The notes: generated by a model not told the origin, from the letters alone. A stretch of 64,000 bases of DNA from Micromonospora sicca (GCF_003172935.1 NZ_QGKS01000253.1:1-64000); one strand, 5' to 3'; counted from the stretch's first letter, positions 1 through 8,288 are shown. Made by a program: numbers and translations.

Positions 1-145
1 CATCTTGCACTTCAGGGCCCCCGTCTCGACATCCACCCGGAACTCCCCGGCCCCGACGGCAGGATCGCCGGAAGCGGAGGTGCCGCCGGCAACCGCCACC
101 GGATCGAGCTCCTGCTGAACAGCCGCCGATTCCGGCCGTGGGCCG
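1..145 (-). other. Left-edge segment, possible start of a gene running off the window
   Basis: Downstream of the beta-propeller gene the minus strand stays open to the window edge in one frame. A GTG whose first base is near 36 is preceded by a GGGGAG-like ribosome-binding site, which would begin a protein leaving the window after about a dozen codons. The frame upstream of it (Ala/Gly/Val rich) also has no stop. Too little is visible to assign a product, and an unstructured spacer is equally possible. Confidence 0.2.
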
Positions 146-1498
146 TCAGGTCCGGCGCAGCCGGCGCCACAGCAGGAGCGCGGCGCCGAGGACGACGGTG
201 ACGACGGGGATCGTCAGGGCGGCCGGCCAGGGGCCGCGCTGTGGGCGGCCGGCGTGCCGGACGGTCAGGTCGGGCAGCAGGCCGGTGGCGAGCTGCAGGT
301 CGAACACCTGGCAGGTCTGCATGCCCAGTTCACAGCTGTCGCCCGGGTCGAAGCGGGACAGTGTCCGGCGGGTGCCGGCGCCGAGCTGCACCTCGGTCAG
401 CGACAGCTGCCCCGCGGCGTTCGCGGTCGCGGCGACCACGCTGCCCGCCGAGCGCCAGCCGAGGAGCTGCACGACGTCCTGGATCGGCGCCGGCGGCGGT
501 GTGCCGCCGTCGGTGATGGCGACGAAGTCGACGTTGCCGGCGATCGACAGGAACACACCATGGTTGGTGTTGCCGCCGGTGGTGCCGTTGAATGGCCCCT
601 CCGAGAGCCAGGGCACGGTGGCGAGGAACCTGCCGTCCGGCGACCAGCCGACGTTGGCGGCCAGCTCGCGCCCGGCCGTGATGTGGACGCTGCCGGACTC
701 GCGGCCGTCGAGGTCGACGAGGTGGACCTCCTGACCGACCTGTACGGCGAGCCGGCGGCTGTCCGGCGCGAACGCCGCCGTCCACGCTGGTTTGATCGCC
801 GGCACCTCGGTGCTGCGTCCGGTCGACAGGTCGAGCAGCCGCAGCGTGCCGGTGCGGGCCACCTCGGGTTCGACGAAGTTGACGCTGCCGAACTCGCCGG
901 AGCGGGTGAGGGGGGCGGCGCTGTACGCGACGTGGCGGCCGTCGGGGGACCAGGCCAGCAGCCGCACGCGGACCGGGCCGCCGAGCGGAATCGACCGGCG
1001 CTTGCCGGTGGTCAGGTCGACGAGGACCAGGTCGCCGGTCGCGCCGCGGTCGTCGCCGAGCAGCACGCGGGTGCCGTCCGGGGCGAGCAGCGCCGACGGG
1101 CGGTTGCGCTCCTGCAGGGCGTCGACCTGCCGGTACGTGTCCCGGTCGGCCCCGACGACCAGCGGCTGGAACATGTTGAACAGTTCGCCGTTGCCGTAGC
1201 CGTAGAGGGCGATCGCGCGGCCGGGCGGGGCCTTGGTGACGGTGCTGGTGAGCAGCGAGTACCCGGCGAAGCGGTCCGGCAGGCCGGGCTTCTTCGACGG
1301 GGCGCCCGGCTGGGCAGGAAGCGGCACGCCGGGCACGACCAGGACGGCGAGGGCGAGCACGACGACCGCCCACACCGCGGCGGTGCCGATCCGCCGGCGG
1401 CGGGCCGAGCGGCGGCCCAGGGTGAGCACGGTGTCCAGGTAGCCGGCCGGCATCGGCGGCGCCGGCTCGTCCGGCAGGGTGGCGAACAGGTCTCTCAT
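146..1498 (-). CDS. Membrane-anchored WD40/TolB-like beta-propeller, probable partner of the adjacent ECF sigma factor
   Basis: A 450-residue protein with a short cytoplasmic N-terminus (about 38 residues), a membrane segment at about 39-59, a long extracytoplasmic domain and a second membrane segment close to the C-terminus followed by an Arg-rich tail. The middle has repeated blades of the WSPDGR/APDSRR type, typical of WD40/TolB/PD40 propellers. Its ATG overlaps the end of the sigma factor gene by 4 bp, so the two are translationally coupled. In SigE-family actinobacterial loci the downstream membrane protein commonly acts as sensor or anti-sigma factor. That role is inferred from position and topology; no recognised anti-sigma (zinc-binding ASD) motif is visible in the short N-terminus. 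Confidence 0.8.
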   Translation of the reverse strand: MRDLFATLPDEPAPPMPAGYLDTVLTLGRRSARRRRIGTAAVWAVVVLALAVLVVPGVPLPAQPGAPSKKPGLPDRFAGYSLLTSTVTKAPPGRAIALYGYGNGELFNMFQPLVVGADRDTYRQVDALQERNRPSALLAPDGTRVLLGDDRGATGDLVLVDLTTGKRRSIPLGGPVRVRLLAWSPDGRHVAYSAAPLTRSGEFGSVNFVEPEVARTGTLRLLDLSTGRSTEVPAIKPAWTAAFAPDSRRLAVQVGQEVHLVDLDGRESGSVHITAGRELAANVGWSPDGRFLATVPWLSEGPFNGTTGGNTNHGVFLSIAGNVDFVAITDGGTPPPAPIQDVVQLLGWRSAGSVVAATANAAGQLSLTEVQLGAGTRRTLSRFDPGDSCELGMQTCQVFDLQLATGLLPDLTVRHAGRPQRGPWPAALTIPVVTVVLGAALLLWRRLRRT

Positions 1499-2001
1499 GG
1501 GATGTCCGACCCTCCCGGCACGTAGTTCGGCAGCAGGCGTCGCAGCGCCGCGATGGCGTACGACGTCTGGCTCTTGACGGTCCCGGTCGAGCAGCCCAGC
1601 GCCGCCGCGGTCTGGGCGACGTCGAGGCCCTCCCAGTAGCGCAGGACCAGCACCGCGCGCTGCCCGCGGGACAGCTTGGCGAGCGCGGCCAGCAGGTCGA
1701 TGCGGTGCTCGGCGCCGGTCAGCGGCGTAGCCGAGGGCCCGGCCACGTCGGCGGCGGGGCGGACCCGGCGGGTCCACGTGCGCTCCCGCTCGGCCAGGTA
1801 GGCGTGGACCAGCATCGCCCGAACGTAGGCGTCGATCGAGTCCGCCGCCGACGCCTTCCGCCAGTGCCGGTACAGCGCGACGAGACACTCCTGCACCAGA
1901 TCGTCAGCGGCCGACCACTCTGCGCACAACCTGTAGGCAAGCCGCCGCAGCGACGGCGTGCGCGCCTGCACGTAGTCGACGTATTCCCGTTCATCCCGCA
2001 A
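1495..2001 (-). CDS. SigE-family ECF RNA polymerase sigma factor
   Basis: A 168-residue group IV sigma factor that would direct RNA polymerase to extracytoplasmic-stress promoters. Region 2 lies at about residues 12-75 (AADDLVQECLVALYRHW core) and region 4 at about 105-157, with a clear helix-turn-helix (DVAQTAAALGCSTGTVKSQ). The linker is short and there is no C-terminal extension. The frame opens at a TTG preceded at a good distance by GGGAGGT, which supports that non-ATG start. It is the first gene of a two-gene operon with the membrane beta-propeller. Family assignment is firm; the regulon is unknown. Confidence 0.92.
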   Translation of the reverse strand: MRDEREYVDYVQARTPSLRRLAYRLCAEWSAADDLVQECLVALYRHWRKASAADSIDAYVRAMLVHAYLAERERTWTRRVRPAADVAGPSATPLTGAEHRIDLLAALAKLSRGQRAVLVLRYWEGLDVAQTAAALGCSTGTVKSQTSYAIAALRRLLPNYVPGGSDIP

Positions 2002-2086
2002 CCCGACCTCCCAGCAACACTATGAGTGGTCCGGGACCCGATTCGGTTGTGGCCTCAACGAACCCGGGCCGGAGTACTAGGGTGCG

Positions 2087-3058
2087 GTGGTGGATCTGCT
2101 GCGGCATCTGCGGCACTTCGTGGTGGTCGCCCGGGAGCTGCACTTCGGGCGGGCGGCGGAGGCGTTGGGGATGGCGCAGCCGCCGCTGAGCCAGTCGATC
2201 CAGCGGTTGGAGCGGGAACTCCAGGTCGAGCTCTTCGACCGGTCCCGGCGGCAGGTCCGGCTCACCACCGCCGGTCAGCTGCTGCTCGGCGAGGCCGACG
2301 AGCTGCTCGCCGGGGAGCAGCGGCTGCGCAACCTCATCCACCAGGTACGCCGGGGGGCGCTGGGCGTGCTGCGGGCCGGCGTACCGCCGGAGACCCCGGC
2401 GGTGACGCTGCGCGTGCTGCTGGACCGGCTCGCCGCCGAGGCGCCCGGGCTGGAGGTCGACCTGCACGAGCTGACCAGCGCCGAGCAGGTCCGGATGCTC
2501 GCCGAGGGCGGGCTCGACGCGGGCCTGCTGCACCACCCGGTGGACTCGGCCGGGCTGCGGTTCGGCCCGGCGGTCGACGTACCGCTGGGGGTGCTGCTGC
2601 CGCGGGCCTCGCCGCTGGCCCGGGGCCGGCAGGTCGACCTGGCCGAGCTGGCCGGGCTGGATCTGGTCACCGCGCCTCCGGCGACCGCGCCCGGCCTGCA
2701 CGACCACGTCCTGGCGGTGTGCCGGCGGCACGGCTTCACGCCCGGTCGGGTCCGGCACGCCCGCAACCCGGAGTTCCTCTTCGGCCTGGTGCTGGCGGGC
2801 GGCGCGGTGGCCATCGAGCCGGAGGCGCTGGCCCGCCGGGAGCCCCGGATCGCCTGGCGGCCGGTGGTCGGGAATCCGCTGGTGAAGCGAACCTCGGCGG
2901 CCTGGCCGGACCGTTCGGCGCACCCGGCCGCGCCGATGTTCGGGCAGCTCGCGGCCGAGGTGCTGGCGGTGGCCGAGCCGGCGCTCGCCCCGCCGATCCC
3001 GTCGGTGGCCCGGCCGTGGCCGGTCCTCTTCGAGGCCGGTCAAGCGCCGACCGGCTGA
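2087..3058 (+). CDS. LysR-family transcriptional regulator
   Basis: A 323-residue LysR-type regulator. The N-terminal winged helix-turn-helix occupies about residues 3-62 (FVVVARELHFGRAAEALGM, then PLSQSIQRLERELQ). It is followed by the linker helix and a periplasmic-binding-protein-like effector domain to about residue 290. Two consecutive GTG codons are available as starts; the first gives the usual family length. It lies 150 bp upstream of an aldo/keto reductase on the same strand and divergent from the ECF sigma gene, so it may control either. No LysR box could be picked out with confidence. The last 30 residues are Pro-rich and not part of the fold. Confidence 0.9.
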   Translation: MVDLLRHLRHFVVVARELHFGRAAEALGMAQPPLSQSIQRLERELQVELFDRSRRQVRLTTAGQLLLGEADELLAGEQRLRNLIHQVRRGALGVLRAGVPPETPAVTLRVLLDRLAAEAPGLEVDLHELTSAEQVRMLAEGGLDAGLLHHPVDSAGLRFGPAVDVPLGVLLPRASPLARGRQVDLAELAGLDLVTAPPATAPGLHDHVLAVCRRHGFTPGRVRHARNPEFLFGLVLAGGAVAIEPEALARREPRIAWRPVVGNPLVKRTSAAWPDRSAHPAAPMFGQLAAEVLAVAEPALAPPIPSVARPWPVLFEAGQAPTG

Positions 3059-3211
3059 GCGACCGAAGGAGACCCTTGTCGCAGATCACCCGCAAACCGC
3101 TGTGACGAAGCGGCGCCGTCGGGTACGACAAGGAAGTGAAAGGCGCGCCCGGCGGGCCGTGGCAGCGCTCCCGCGCCGGACGGGCGCCTTGACGATGGGA
3201 GAGACAGCCGC

Positions 3212-4063
3212 ATGGCAAACCCGATTCCCGACATCTCGCTCAACGACGGCAACACCATTCCGCAGCTCGGCTTCGGGGTCTTCCAGATCGAGCCGAAGGA
3301 CACCCCGACGGCGGTGGGCAAGGCGCTGGAGGTCGGCTACCGGCACATCGACACCGCCGAGATGTACGGCAACGAGGCCGAGGTGGGGCAGGCGGTCCGC
3401 ACCTCCGGGCTGGACCGCGGCGAGGTCTTCGTCACCAGCAAGCTGAACAACGGCTTCCACCGGCCCGACGACGCCTGCAAGGCGTTCGAGTCGACGCTGC
3501 AGGCGCTGAAGTTCGACTACCTGGATCTGTTCCTGATCCACTGGCCGCTGCCGACCCTCTACGACGGGGACTTCGTCTCCACCTGGAAGGTGCTGGAGGA
3601 GCTGCAGCGCGACGGCCGGGTCCGGTCGATCGGGGTGTCGAACTTCCAGGTGGCGCACCTGGAGCGGCTGGCCGCCGAGGCGGACGTGGTGCCGGCGGTG
3701 AACCAGATCGAGGCGCACCCGTACTTCGGCAACGAGGAGGTGCGCGCGTACGACAAGGCGCACAACGTCGTGACGCAGGCGTGGTCCCCGATCGCGCAGG
3801 GCAAGGTGCTCGACGACCCGACGATCGTCGACATCGCCCAGCAGGTCGGCCGCACCCCCGCGCAGGTGGTGCTGCGCTGGCACGTGCAGCGCGGCGACAT
3901 CGTCTTCCCGAAGTCGACCACCCCGAAGCGGATCGAGGAGAACTTCCAGATCTTCGACTTCGAGCTGGACGACGCGGCGATGGACCGGATCACGAACCTG
4001 GACAAGGGCGAGGCCGGGCGGCAGGGCCCGAACCCGGACACCTTCGACTACGTACCGAGCTGA
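3212..4063 (+). CDS. Aldo/keto reductase (AKR5-like, NADPH-dependent)
   Basis: A 283-residue single-domain TIM-barrel reductase of the usual length. The catalytic tetrad is intact: Asp47 and Tyr52 in HIDTAEMYGNE, Lys77 in VTSKLNN and His110 in LFLIHWPLP. The NADPH phosphate-binding C-terminal motif IVFPKSTTPKRIEEN is present. It reduces aldehydes or ketones to alcohols; the 2,5-diketo-gluconate reductase/prostaglandin-F-synthase subgroup is the closest style, but the substrate cannot be read from sequence. ATG at 3212 has a GGGAGA ribosome-binding site. The gene is followed by a GC-rich hairpin. Confidence 0.93.
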   Translation: MANPIPDISLNDGNTIPQLGFGVFQIEPKDTPTAVGKALEVGYRHIDTAEMYGNEAEVGQAVRTSGLDRGEVFVTSKLNNGFHRPDDACKAFESTLQALKFDYLDLFLIHWPLPTLYDGDFVSTWKVLEELQRDGRVRSIGVSNFQVAHLERLAAEADVVPAVNQIEAHPYFGNEEVRAYDKAHNVVTQAWSPIAQGKVLDDPTIVDIAQQVGRTPAQVVLRWHVQRGDIVFPKSTTPKRIEENFQIFDFELDDAAMDRITNLDKGEAGRQGPNPDTFDYVPS

Positions 4064-4094
4064 CGTAACGCACCGGAGGAGCGCGGCGCAGGTA

Positions 4095-4122
4095 AGGAGG
4101 GGGCCCGGGAGGGCCCCTTCCT
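4095..4122 (+). terminator. Hairpin after the aldo/keto reductase gene
   Basis: An inverted repeat AAGGAGGGGGCCC / GGGCCCCTTCCT with a GGGA loop and one G-T type mismatch lies 30 bp after the stop codon. There is no U-tract, as is common in actinobacteria. Confidence 0.6.
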
Positions 4123-4149
4123 CGCGTACGAAAGGACCACCTCGCCGCG

Positions 4150-4844
4150 ATGATGCGCCGCCGTCTCCCGCTCGCCCTGCTGTCGTTGCTGATCGTCGCC
4201 GGAGTCGGCGCCTGCAGGCCGGCCGCGGCCCCGCGGGCCAGCCAGTGGTCGGCGCCGCCGACCCCCTCGGCGACGCCCCCACCGCCGCTGCGGCCGGCGC
4301 CCACCACGGCCGCCCAGATCCGCAGCCGGGTGAAGGCCGCGATGCTGGACCTGGACGCCGACTTCCACCCGGAGACGGCCGACTACGCCGAGAAGAGCAC
4401 CGAGGCGGTGAAGCTGATCGCCCCCTGCCGGGACAGCCTGCCGTCGGACCGCAAGCGCAGCGGCCAGCGGGAGCGGCTCTGGCGCGGGGAGAAGATCTGG
4501 CTCCGCCAGTACGTCGTCGGCTACCTGAAGGTGCCCGGCCGCAAGCTCGCCGACGAGCTGCGCGACCCTGGCCAAGTGCAAGCGGCACCTACTCGTCCGA
4601 CGGCAAGGTGTCGACGATCGTGCGCCCGTCGCCCCCGCTGCTGCCGGACGGGCCGGAGACCATCACCTTCTGCGAGCGCCTCGCCAGCAGCCGCCCGTTC
4701 CACCAGTGCACGCTGCTGCTGGCCCGGGGCAACTTCGTGCTGGAGATCGACGCCTCCGACGAGAACGGCGACCTCGCGGCCACCCAGAAGCTGCTGACCC
4801 GGCTGGCCCCGCTGGCCGTCGCGGCCCTGCAGAAGGCCGCCTGA
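4150..4844 (+). pseudogene. Lipoprotein gene broken by a frameshift near 4570-4592
   Basis: The first part encodes a type II signal peptide with lipobox VGAC (Cys about 22), a Pro/Ala-rich linker and a hydrophilic domain up to about 4575. The matching C-terminal half (SSDGKVSTIVRPSPP onward to LAPLAVAALQKAA) continues in another frame to a TGA at 4844. Removing one C from the CCC at about 4568-4570 and one A from the AA at about 4590 would rejoin both halves as DELRDLAKCSGTYSSDGKV. That agrees exactly with the +2 offset of the two frames. Either the gene is dead or the sequence carries two homopolymer errors. It is an unrecognised small exported lipoprotein family. Confidence 0.65.
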
Positions 4845-4846
4845 TC

Positions 4847-5338
4847 TCAGGAGCCGACGCGCTCGGCGATCCGGTGGAACGCCGCCGGGGTCGCCGAGCC
4901 CGGTTCGGGGACGTAGACGATCAGCCGCTGGTCGGTCTCCGGGACGTGCAGCACCCGGCATTCGAACTCCAGCGGCCCCAGCTCGGGGTGGTCGATCCGC
5001 TTGACGGTCGGGCGGCGCTCGCCGACCTCGTGCTCCGCCCAGAGTGCGGCGAACCGCGGCGACACCCCGAGCAGCTCGGTGACGAGCGCGGCGATCGCCG
5101 GGTCGCCCGGGTAGCGGCCGTACGCGGCGCGCAGGTCGGCCACCGAGGTACGGGCGAACCGCAGCACCTCCGGGTCGTCCCAGTACGACCCGGGGATCGC
5201 GCGCCGGAACATCCAGCGGATCATGTTCCGCTCGGCGGCCGGCACCGCCGACAGCTCGCCGACGAACCAGGTGGCCAGCCGGTTCCAGGCCAGCACCTCG
5301 TAGCTCGCGTCGACCAGGTACGCCGGGGTCCCGGTCAC
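4847..5338 (-). pseudogene. MmyB-like ligand-binding domain of an XRE regulator, N-terminal HTH missing
   Basis: 163 residues match the C-terminal MmyB-like (PAS-like) ligand-binding half of the helix-turn-helix regulators common in actinobacteria. Recognisable stretches are PAYLVDASYEVLAWNR, NMIRWMF, DPAIAALVTELL and a closing LIVYVPEPGS. Intact members, such as the one at 35955-36809 in this window, are about 280 residues and begin with an HTH domain. Here the coding similarity stops abruptly at the GTG near 5338 and the upstream sequence is unrelated. The gene is therefore truncated at its 5' end and has no DNA-binding domain. A short stand-alone ligand-binding protein is conceivable but unlikely. 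Confidence 0.7.
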
Positions 5339-5442
5339 AACACCCTCTTGCTCACGCTGGCCTACCTGCGCGCCTTCGCGGTTTTTATCGCTGGCGGCAA
5401 GGGCGGCTGGAGCGCTACCTAGGGAACCGACGAGACCGAAGG

Positions 5443-5691
5443 ATGAAGCTGCTCATGTACACCCTCCCGAAGACCGGTGCCGGAATCAGCGTTGCGGGCG
5501 TGAGCCTGGCCGCATATCAGCTCACCTGGCTGGCCGTAGCCTTGGTGGTGGCCGGCGGGGTGCTCTTCACCGCCGCCAAGCTCTTCCCCCGCGTGGCCGT
5601 CGAGCCTGTACCCGATGCGAGCGGCCGCACCCGCATGCGGATGACCCTGAACGGTCGCCCCATCCGTGCAGCTCGGGGCGCACACCGCTAA
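5443..5691 (+). CDS. Small LPKTG-motif membrane protein
   Basis: An 82-residue protein. LPKTG is at residues 8-12 and is followed by a hydrophobic helix (about 15-47) and a basic C-terminal half containing GRTRMRMTLNGRPIR. This is the order of a sortase sorting signal (LPxTG, hydrophobic span, positive tail) but there is no signal peptide or exported domain in front of it and the tail is far longer than usual. The call rests on the intact motif, good codon bias and the strong terminator directly after the stop. Whether sortase processes it cannot be told. Confidence 0.7.
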   Translation: MKLLMYTLPKTGAGISVAGVSLAAYQLTWLAVALVVAGGVLFTAAKLFPRVAVEPVPDASGRTRMRMTLNGRPIRAARGAHR

Positions 5692-5697
5692 CGGCGC

Positions 5698-5740
5698 AGG
5701 CGGACGCCGCCGGGAGTTCCAGTCCCGGCGGCGTCCGCCT
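5698..5740 (+). terminator. Strong intrinsic-type hairpin
   Basis: A perfect 18-bp stem (AGGCGGACGCCGCCGGGA pairing with 5723-5740) and a 7-nt loop starts 7 bp after the stop codon of the LPKTG gene. It is followed by only a short AAA. It cleanly ends the upstream transcript before the pseudogene region. Confidence 0.85.
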
Positions 5741-5759
5741 GTCCAAAGGCGGTCAATCA

Positions 5760-5880
5760 GTGACTCGGGAGCAGGGCGCAGAGGTGATCGTGCACCTGGC
5801 GACGCTGCCGGCGGACGGGCCGAGCGGCCTGCTGTGGGGCTTCCAGATGGACGCCGGCGGCGGCTACGGGGTGCTACCTC
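5760..5880 (+). pseudogene. C-terminal scrap of a short-chain dehydrogenase
   Basis: About 40 codons encode QGAEVIVHLATLPADGP and the following GLLWGFQMDAGGGYGVLP. This is the characteristic closing segment of carbonyl-reductase-like SDR proteins (HLATLPADGPTG...). The remainder of the SDR is absent. The scrap runs directly, without a stop, into an aldo/keto reductase remnant, so two unrelated gene ends have been joined by a deletion. Confidence 0.6.
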
Positions 5881-6219
5881 GGACAACTACGCCTTCTGGC
5901 AAAACGGCGGCCAGGGCGGGGAGAGCGAGGAGCTGCTCTGCCGGTGGCGGCGCAGCCGGGGCGTCGGCGACGAGATCGTCATCGCCACCAAGCTCGGCGC
6001 GCGCCCCCTGGCCCCGGCACCAGCTACGCCGACAATCCGGAGGGCCTGTCGGCGAAGGTGATCCGGGAGTCCGCCGAGCGCTGCCGGGAACGGCGCGGCA
6101 TGGAACCGCTGCACCTGCTCTACGCGCACATCGAGGACCGGACCGTGCCGCTGGAGGAGACCGTCACGGCGTTCGCCGAACTGGTTGCCGAGGGCACGGT
6201 GGGCCTGTTGGGGGTGTCA
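5881..6219 (+). pseudogene. Aldo/keto reductase, 5' part of an interrupted and truncated gene
   Basis: Reading begins inside the active-site region (DTSDNYAFWQNGGQGG) and runs through EIVIATKLGARPLAP, changes frame at about 6013-6018 (one C missing) and continues as GTSYADNPEGL to GTVGLLGVS at 6219. The N-terminal 50-60 residues of a normal member are missing. The coding sequence then stops because a tnpB element is inserted; the rest of the same reductase resumes at 7794. Confidence 0.75.
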
Positions 6220-6417
6220 ACTGTTGCCGTTTGAGTAAATTTGGGTATGCGTTAGTGACCTTAAAAGAGTGGCTTGCGATGTGGGTGGTGCATTGTGACG
6301 GGGGATCAGGCGGTCGGCGGCTCGGCGCCGTGGGGGCCAGGTCGTGGTGGTTGCGGGTGAGTGTCGTACCGGGTGGTTATCGTGCTGGGCGTGGCGGGCC
6401 GCGAGCGGTTGGGTGTG

Positions 6418-7788
6418 GTGCAGGCGTACCGGTTCGCGTTGGACCTGACGCCCCGACAGGAGCGGGCGGTGCTCGCGCATGCTGGTGCGGCGCGCGTGGC
6501 ACACAACTGGGCGCTGGCCCGGGTCAAGGCGGTGATGGATCAGCGGGCCGTCGAACGCACTTACGGCACCCCCGACGAGCAGCTCACCCCCACGATCGGC
6601 TGGTCTCTGCCCGCGCTTCGCAGAGCGTGGAACGCGGCGAAGGCCGATGTGGCGCCGTGGTGGACCGAGTGTTCGAAGGAGGCGTTCAACACCGGCCTGG
6701 ACGCGCTGGCCAGGGGATTGAAGAACTGGTCCGACTCCCGCACCGGCAAGCGCGCCGGGCACCCGGTCGGGTTCCCGCGTTTCAAGTCCCGCCGCCGCTC
6801 CACCCCGTCGGTGCGGTTCACCACCGGGGCGATCCGCGTCGAGCCGGACCGCAGGCATGTGGTGTTGCCCCGGCTGGGCCGGTTGAAGCTGCACGAGTCC
6901 GCGCGTAAGCTCGCTCGCCGGCTTGAGGCGGGCACCGCCCGGATTGTGTCGGCGACGGTGCGCCGCGACGGTGGGCGCTGGTACGTGGCGTTCTGCGTCG
7001 ACGTCGACCGCGCCGCACGCACTCCAAACCAGCCGGAAGTGGTGGTCGGCGTAGACCTTGGCGTCAAGCATCTGGCGGTGCTGTCCACCGGTGAGGTGGA
7101 GCCCAACCCGCGCCACCTGCACACTGCCGCCCGCCGGATGCGGCGTTTGGCCCGGCGAGCCTCTCGCCGGGTCGGCCCTGACCGGCGCACCGGCCGGCGT
7201 GGGTCGAGGCGGTGGGAGCGGGCGTCCGTCCGGCTCGGTCGGGCGCATGCCCGGGTCGCTCATCTGCGCCGTGACGGTCTGCACAAGCTGACCACCCGGC
7301 TCGCCCGCGAGTACGGCACGGTGGTGGTGGAAGACCTCAACGTGGCCGGGATGCTCGCCAACCGGCGGCTGGCCCGGCACATCGCCGATGCCGGGTTCGC
7401 CGAACTACGGCGGCAACTGGCGTACAAAACCTCATGGGGCGGCGGGCGGCTGGTGGTGGCCGACCGGTGGTATCCGTCCTCGAAAACCTGCTCGGGCTGC
7501 GGCACGGTGAAAACCAAACTCGCCCTGTCCGAGCGCACCTACACCTGCACCACCTGCGGCCTCGTCCTGGACCGGGACGTCAACGCCGCACGAAACCTGG
7601 CCGCGCTGGCGGTCACCGTCGCCGGGAGTGGCCCGGAGACGCGAAACGGACGTGGAGCCGACCGTAAGACCCCGCTCGCGGGGCTGGTGGCCGTGAAACG
7701 TCAACCCGGCACCGCCAAAGCGGGTAACACCGGGACCGTCCCACCGCAAGGTAGGACATCCAATCATGAGCTCACCCACGCATCATGA
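6418..7788 (+). CDS. tnpB: TnpB, RNA-guided endonuclease of an IS605-type element
   Basis: About 456 residues from the GTG at 6418 (GTG at 6415 is an alternative). Domains are an N-terminal OrfB/HTH region (about 1-120) and a RuvC nuclease with all three acidic residues: Asp213 in VVVGVDLGVKHLAV, Glu305 in VVVEDLNVAGML and Asp387 in DRDVNAARN. A four-Cys zinc finger (Cys358, 361, 377, 380) sits between the last two. TnpB proteins cut DNA beside a short target motif using an RNA made from the element's right end. Every catalytic residue is intact, so the protein may be active although its host gene is dead. The long tail after the RuvC domain overlaps the presumed guide-RNA region. Confidence 0.9.
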   Translation: MQAYRFALDLTPRQERAVLAHAGAARVAHNWALARVKAVMDQRAVERTYGTPDEQLTPTIGWSLPALRRAWNAAKADVAPWWTECSKEAFNTGLDALARGLKNWSDSRTGKRAGHPVGFPRFKSRRRSTPSVRFTTGAIRVEPDRRHVVLPRLGRLKLHESARKLARRLEAGTARIVSATVRRDGGRWYVAFCVDVDRAARTPNQPEVVVGVDLGVKHLAVLSTGEVEPNPRHLHTAARRMRRLARRASRRVGPDRRTGRRGSRRWERASVRLGRAHARVAHLRRDGLHKLTTRLAREYGTVVVEDLNVAGMLANRRLARHIADAGFAELRRQLAYKTSWGGGRLVVADRWYPSSKTCSGCGTVKTKLALSERTYTCTTCGLVLDRDVNAARNLAALAVTVAGSGPETRNGRGADRKTPLAGLVAVKRQPGTAKAGNTGTVPPQGRTSNHELTHAS

Positions 7789-7793
7789 GAGGA
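7705..7793 (+). ncRNA. Candidate guide-RNA (omega RNA) 3' scaffold of the first tnpB element
   Basis: In TnpB systems the guide scaffold overlaps the end of tnpB and the element's right end, with the guide beginning immediately outside. Here a nested hairpin (CCCGG 7705-7709 with CCGGG 7730-7734, and CCGC 7712-7715 with GCGG 7720-7723) is followed by two TCATGAG copies (7764-7770, 7783-7789) up to the inferred boundary at 7793. The guide would then start within the aldo/keto reductase sequence at 7794. Placement is by analogy and the RNA has not been shown. Confidence 0.35.
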
Positions 7794-8288
7794 AACGGCG
7801 AGCAACCACCGGGCCGGGTGGAGCGGGCCCGGGCGCTCGCCGCCGCGGCCGGCCTGCCCGGGTACGAGGTGCTCCAGTACCACCACACGTACCTGCAACG
7901 CCGCTTCGACGTGCCCAGCGAGCTGGACCCGGACGGCGACGTCGGCGCGGTCGGCCCGGACCTGGCCAGCTACCTGCGGGCCGAGCCGGAGCTGACGCTG
8001 GTGGCGTACTCGCCGCTGCTGACCGGCGCGTACACCCGGGCGGACAAGCCGCTCGGCCCGGCGTACGACCTGCCGAGCGTCCCGGGGCGGCTGGCGGCGC
8101 TGCGGGAGGTGGCGGCGCAGACCGGGGCGACGGTGAACCAGGTGGTGCTGGCCTGGCTGATGGGCGGCGACGTGCCGGCGATCCCGCTGGTCGGGGCCTC
8201 GTCGGTGGCGCAGCTGGACGAGAGCCTGGCCGCGGTGGACCTGGAGCTGACCGCCGAGCAGCGGGATCGTCTGGACCAGTCGCGGTAG
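7794..8288 (+). pseudogene. Aldo/keto reductase, 3' part of the interrupted gene
   Basis: The reading frame resumes as NGEQPPGRVERARAL and runs to a normal C-terminus (VNQVVLAWLMGGDVPAIP, LVGASSVAQLDESL, LTAEQRDRLDQSR). It contains the NADPH-binding SxxQLxEnL region typical of YajO/AKR-type enzymes. It has no start of its own near the junction with a ribosome-binding site. It is the second exon-like half of the gene split by the tnpB element and ends before a bidirectional hairpin. Confidence 0.8.

Larger units (their letters stand above)
6220..7793 (+). mobile_element. tnpB-only insertion (IS605/IS1341-type), 1,574 bp, in an aldo/keto reductase gene
   Basis: The boundaries come from the interrupted host gene. 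Joining base 6219 to 7794 gives GVSNGEQPPGRVERARAL with the frame restored. Two neighbouring cut points give the same product because AA is shared at both edges. No target duplication and no terminal inverted repeats are seen, as expected for IS200/IS605-type single-strand transposition. The left flank ends in GGTGTCAA. The element carries only tnpB, so its movement would need a TnpA tyrosine transposase from elsewhere. A nested hairpin and a repeated TCATGAG lie near the right end. Confidence 0.8.

Noticed and set aside
254..1525. Long plus-strand open frame opposite the beta-propeller gene
   Set aside because: It is the antisense shadow of a gene with clear WD40 blades; its product is Gly/Arg/Ala-rich with no family features, a normal effect of high GC content.
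2026..3105. Overlapping 359-residue frame on the LysR strand
   Set aside because: It has Arg/Gly/Ala low complexity and is out of frame with the well-defined HTH and effector domain.
3086..4588. 500-residue minus-strand frame over the aldo/keto reductase
   Set aside because: All four catalytic residues and codon bias belong to the plus-strand reductase; the antisense frame spans two genes and has no domain.
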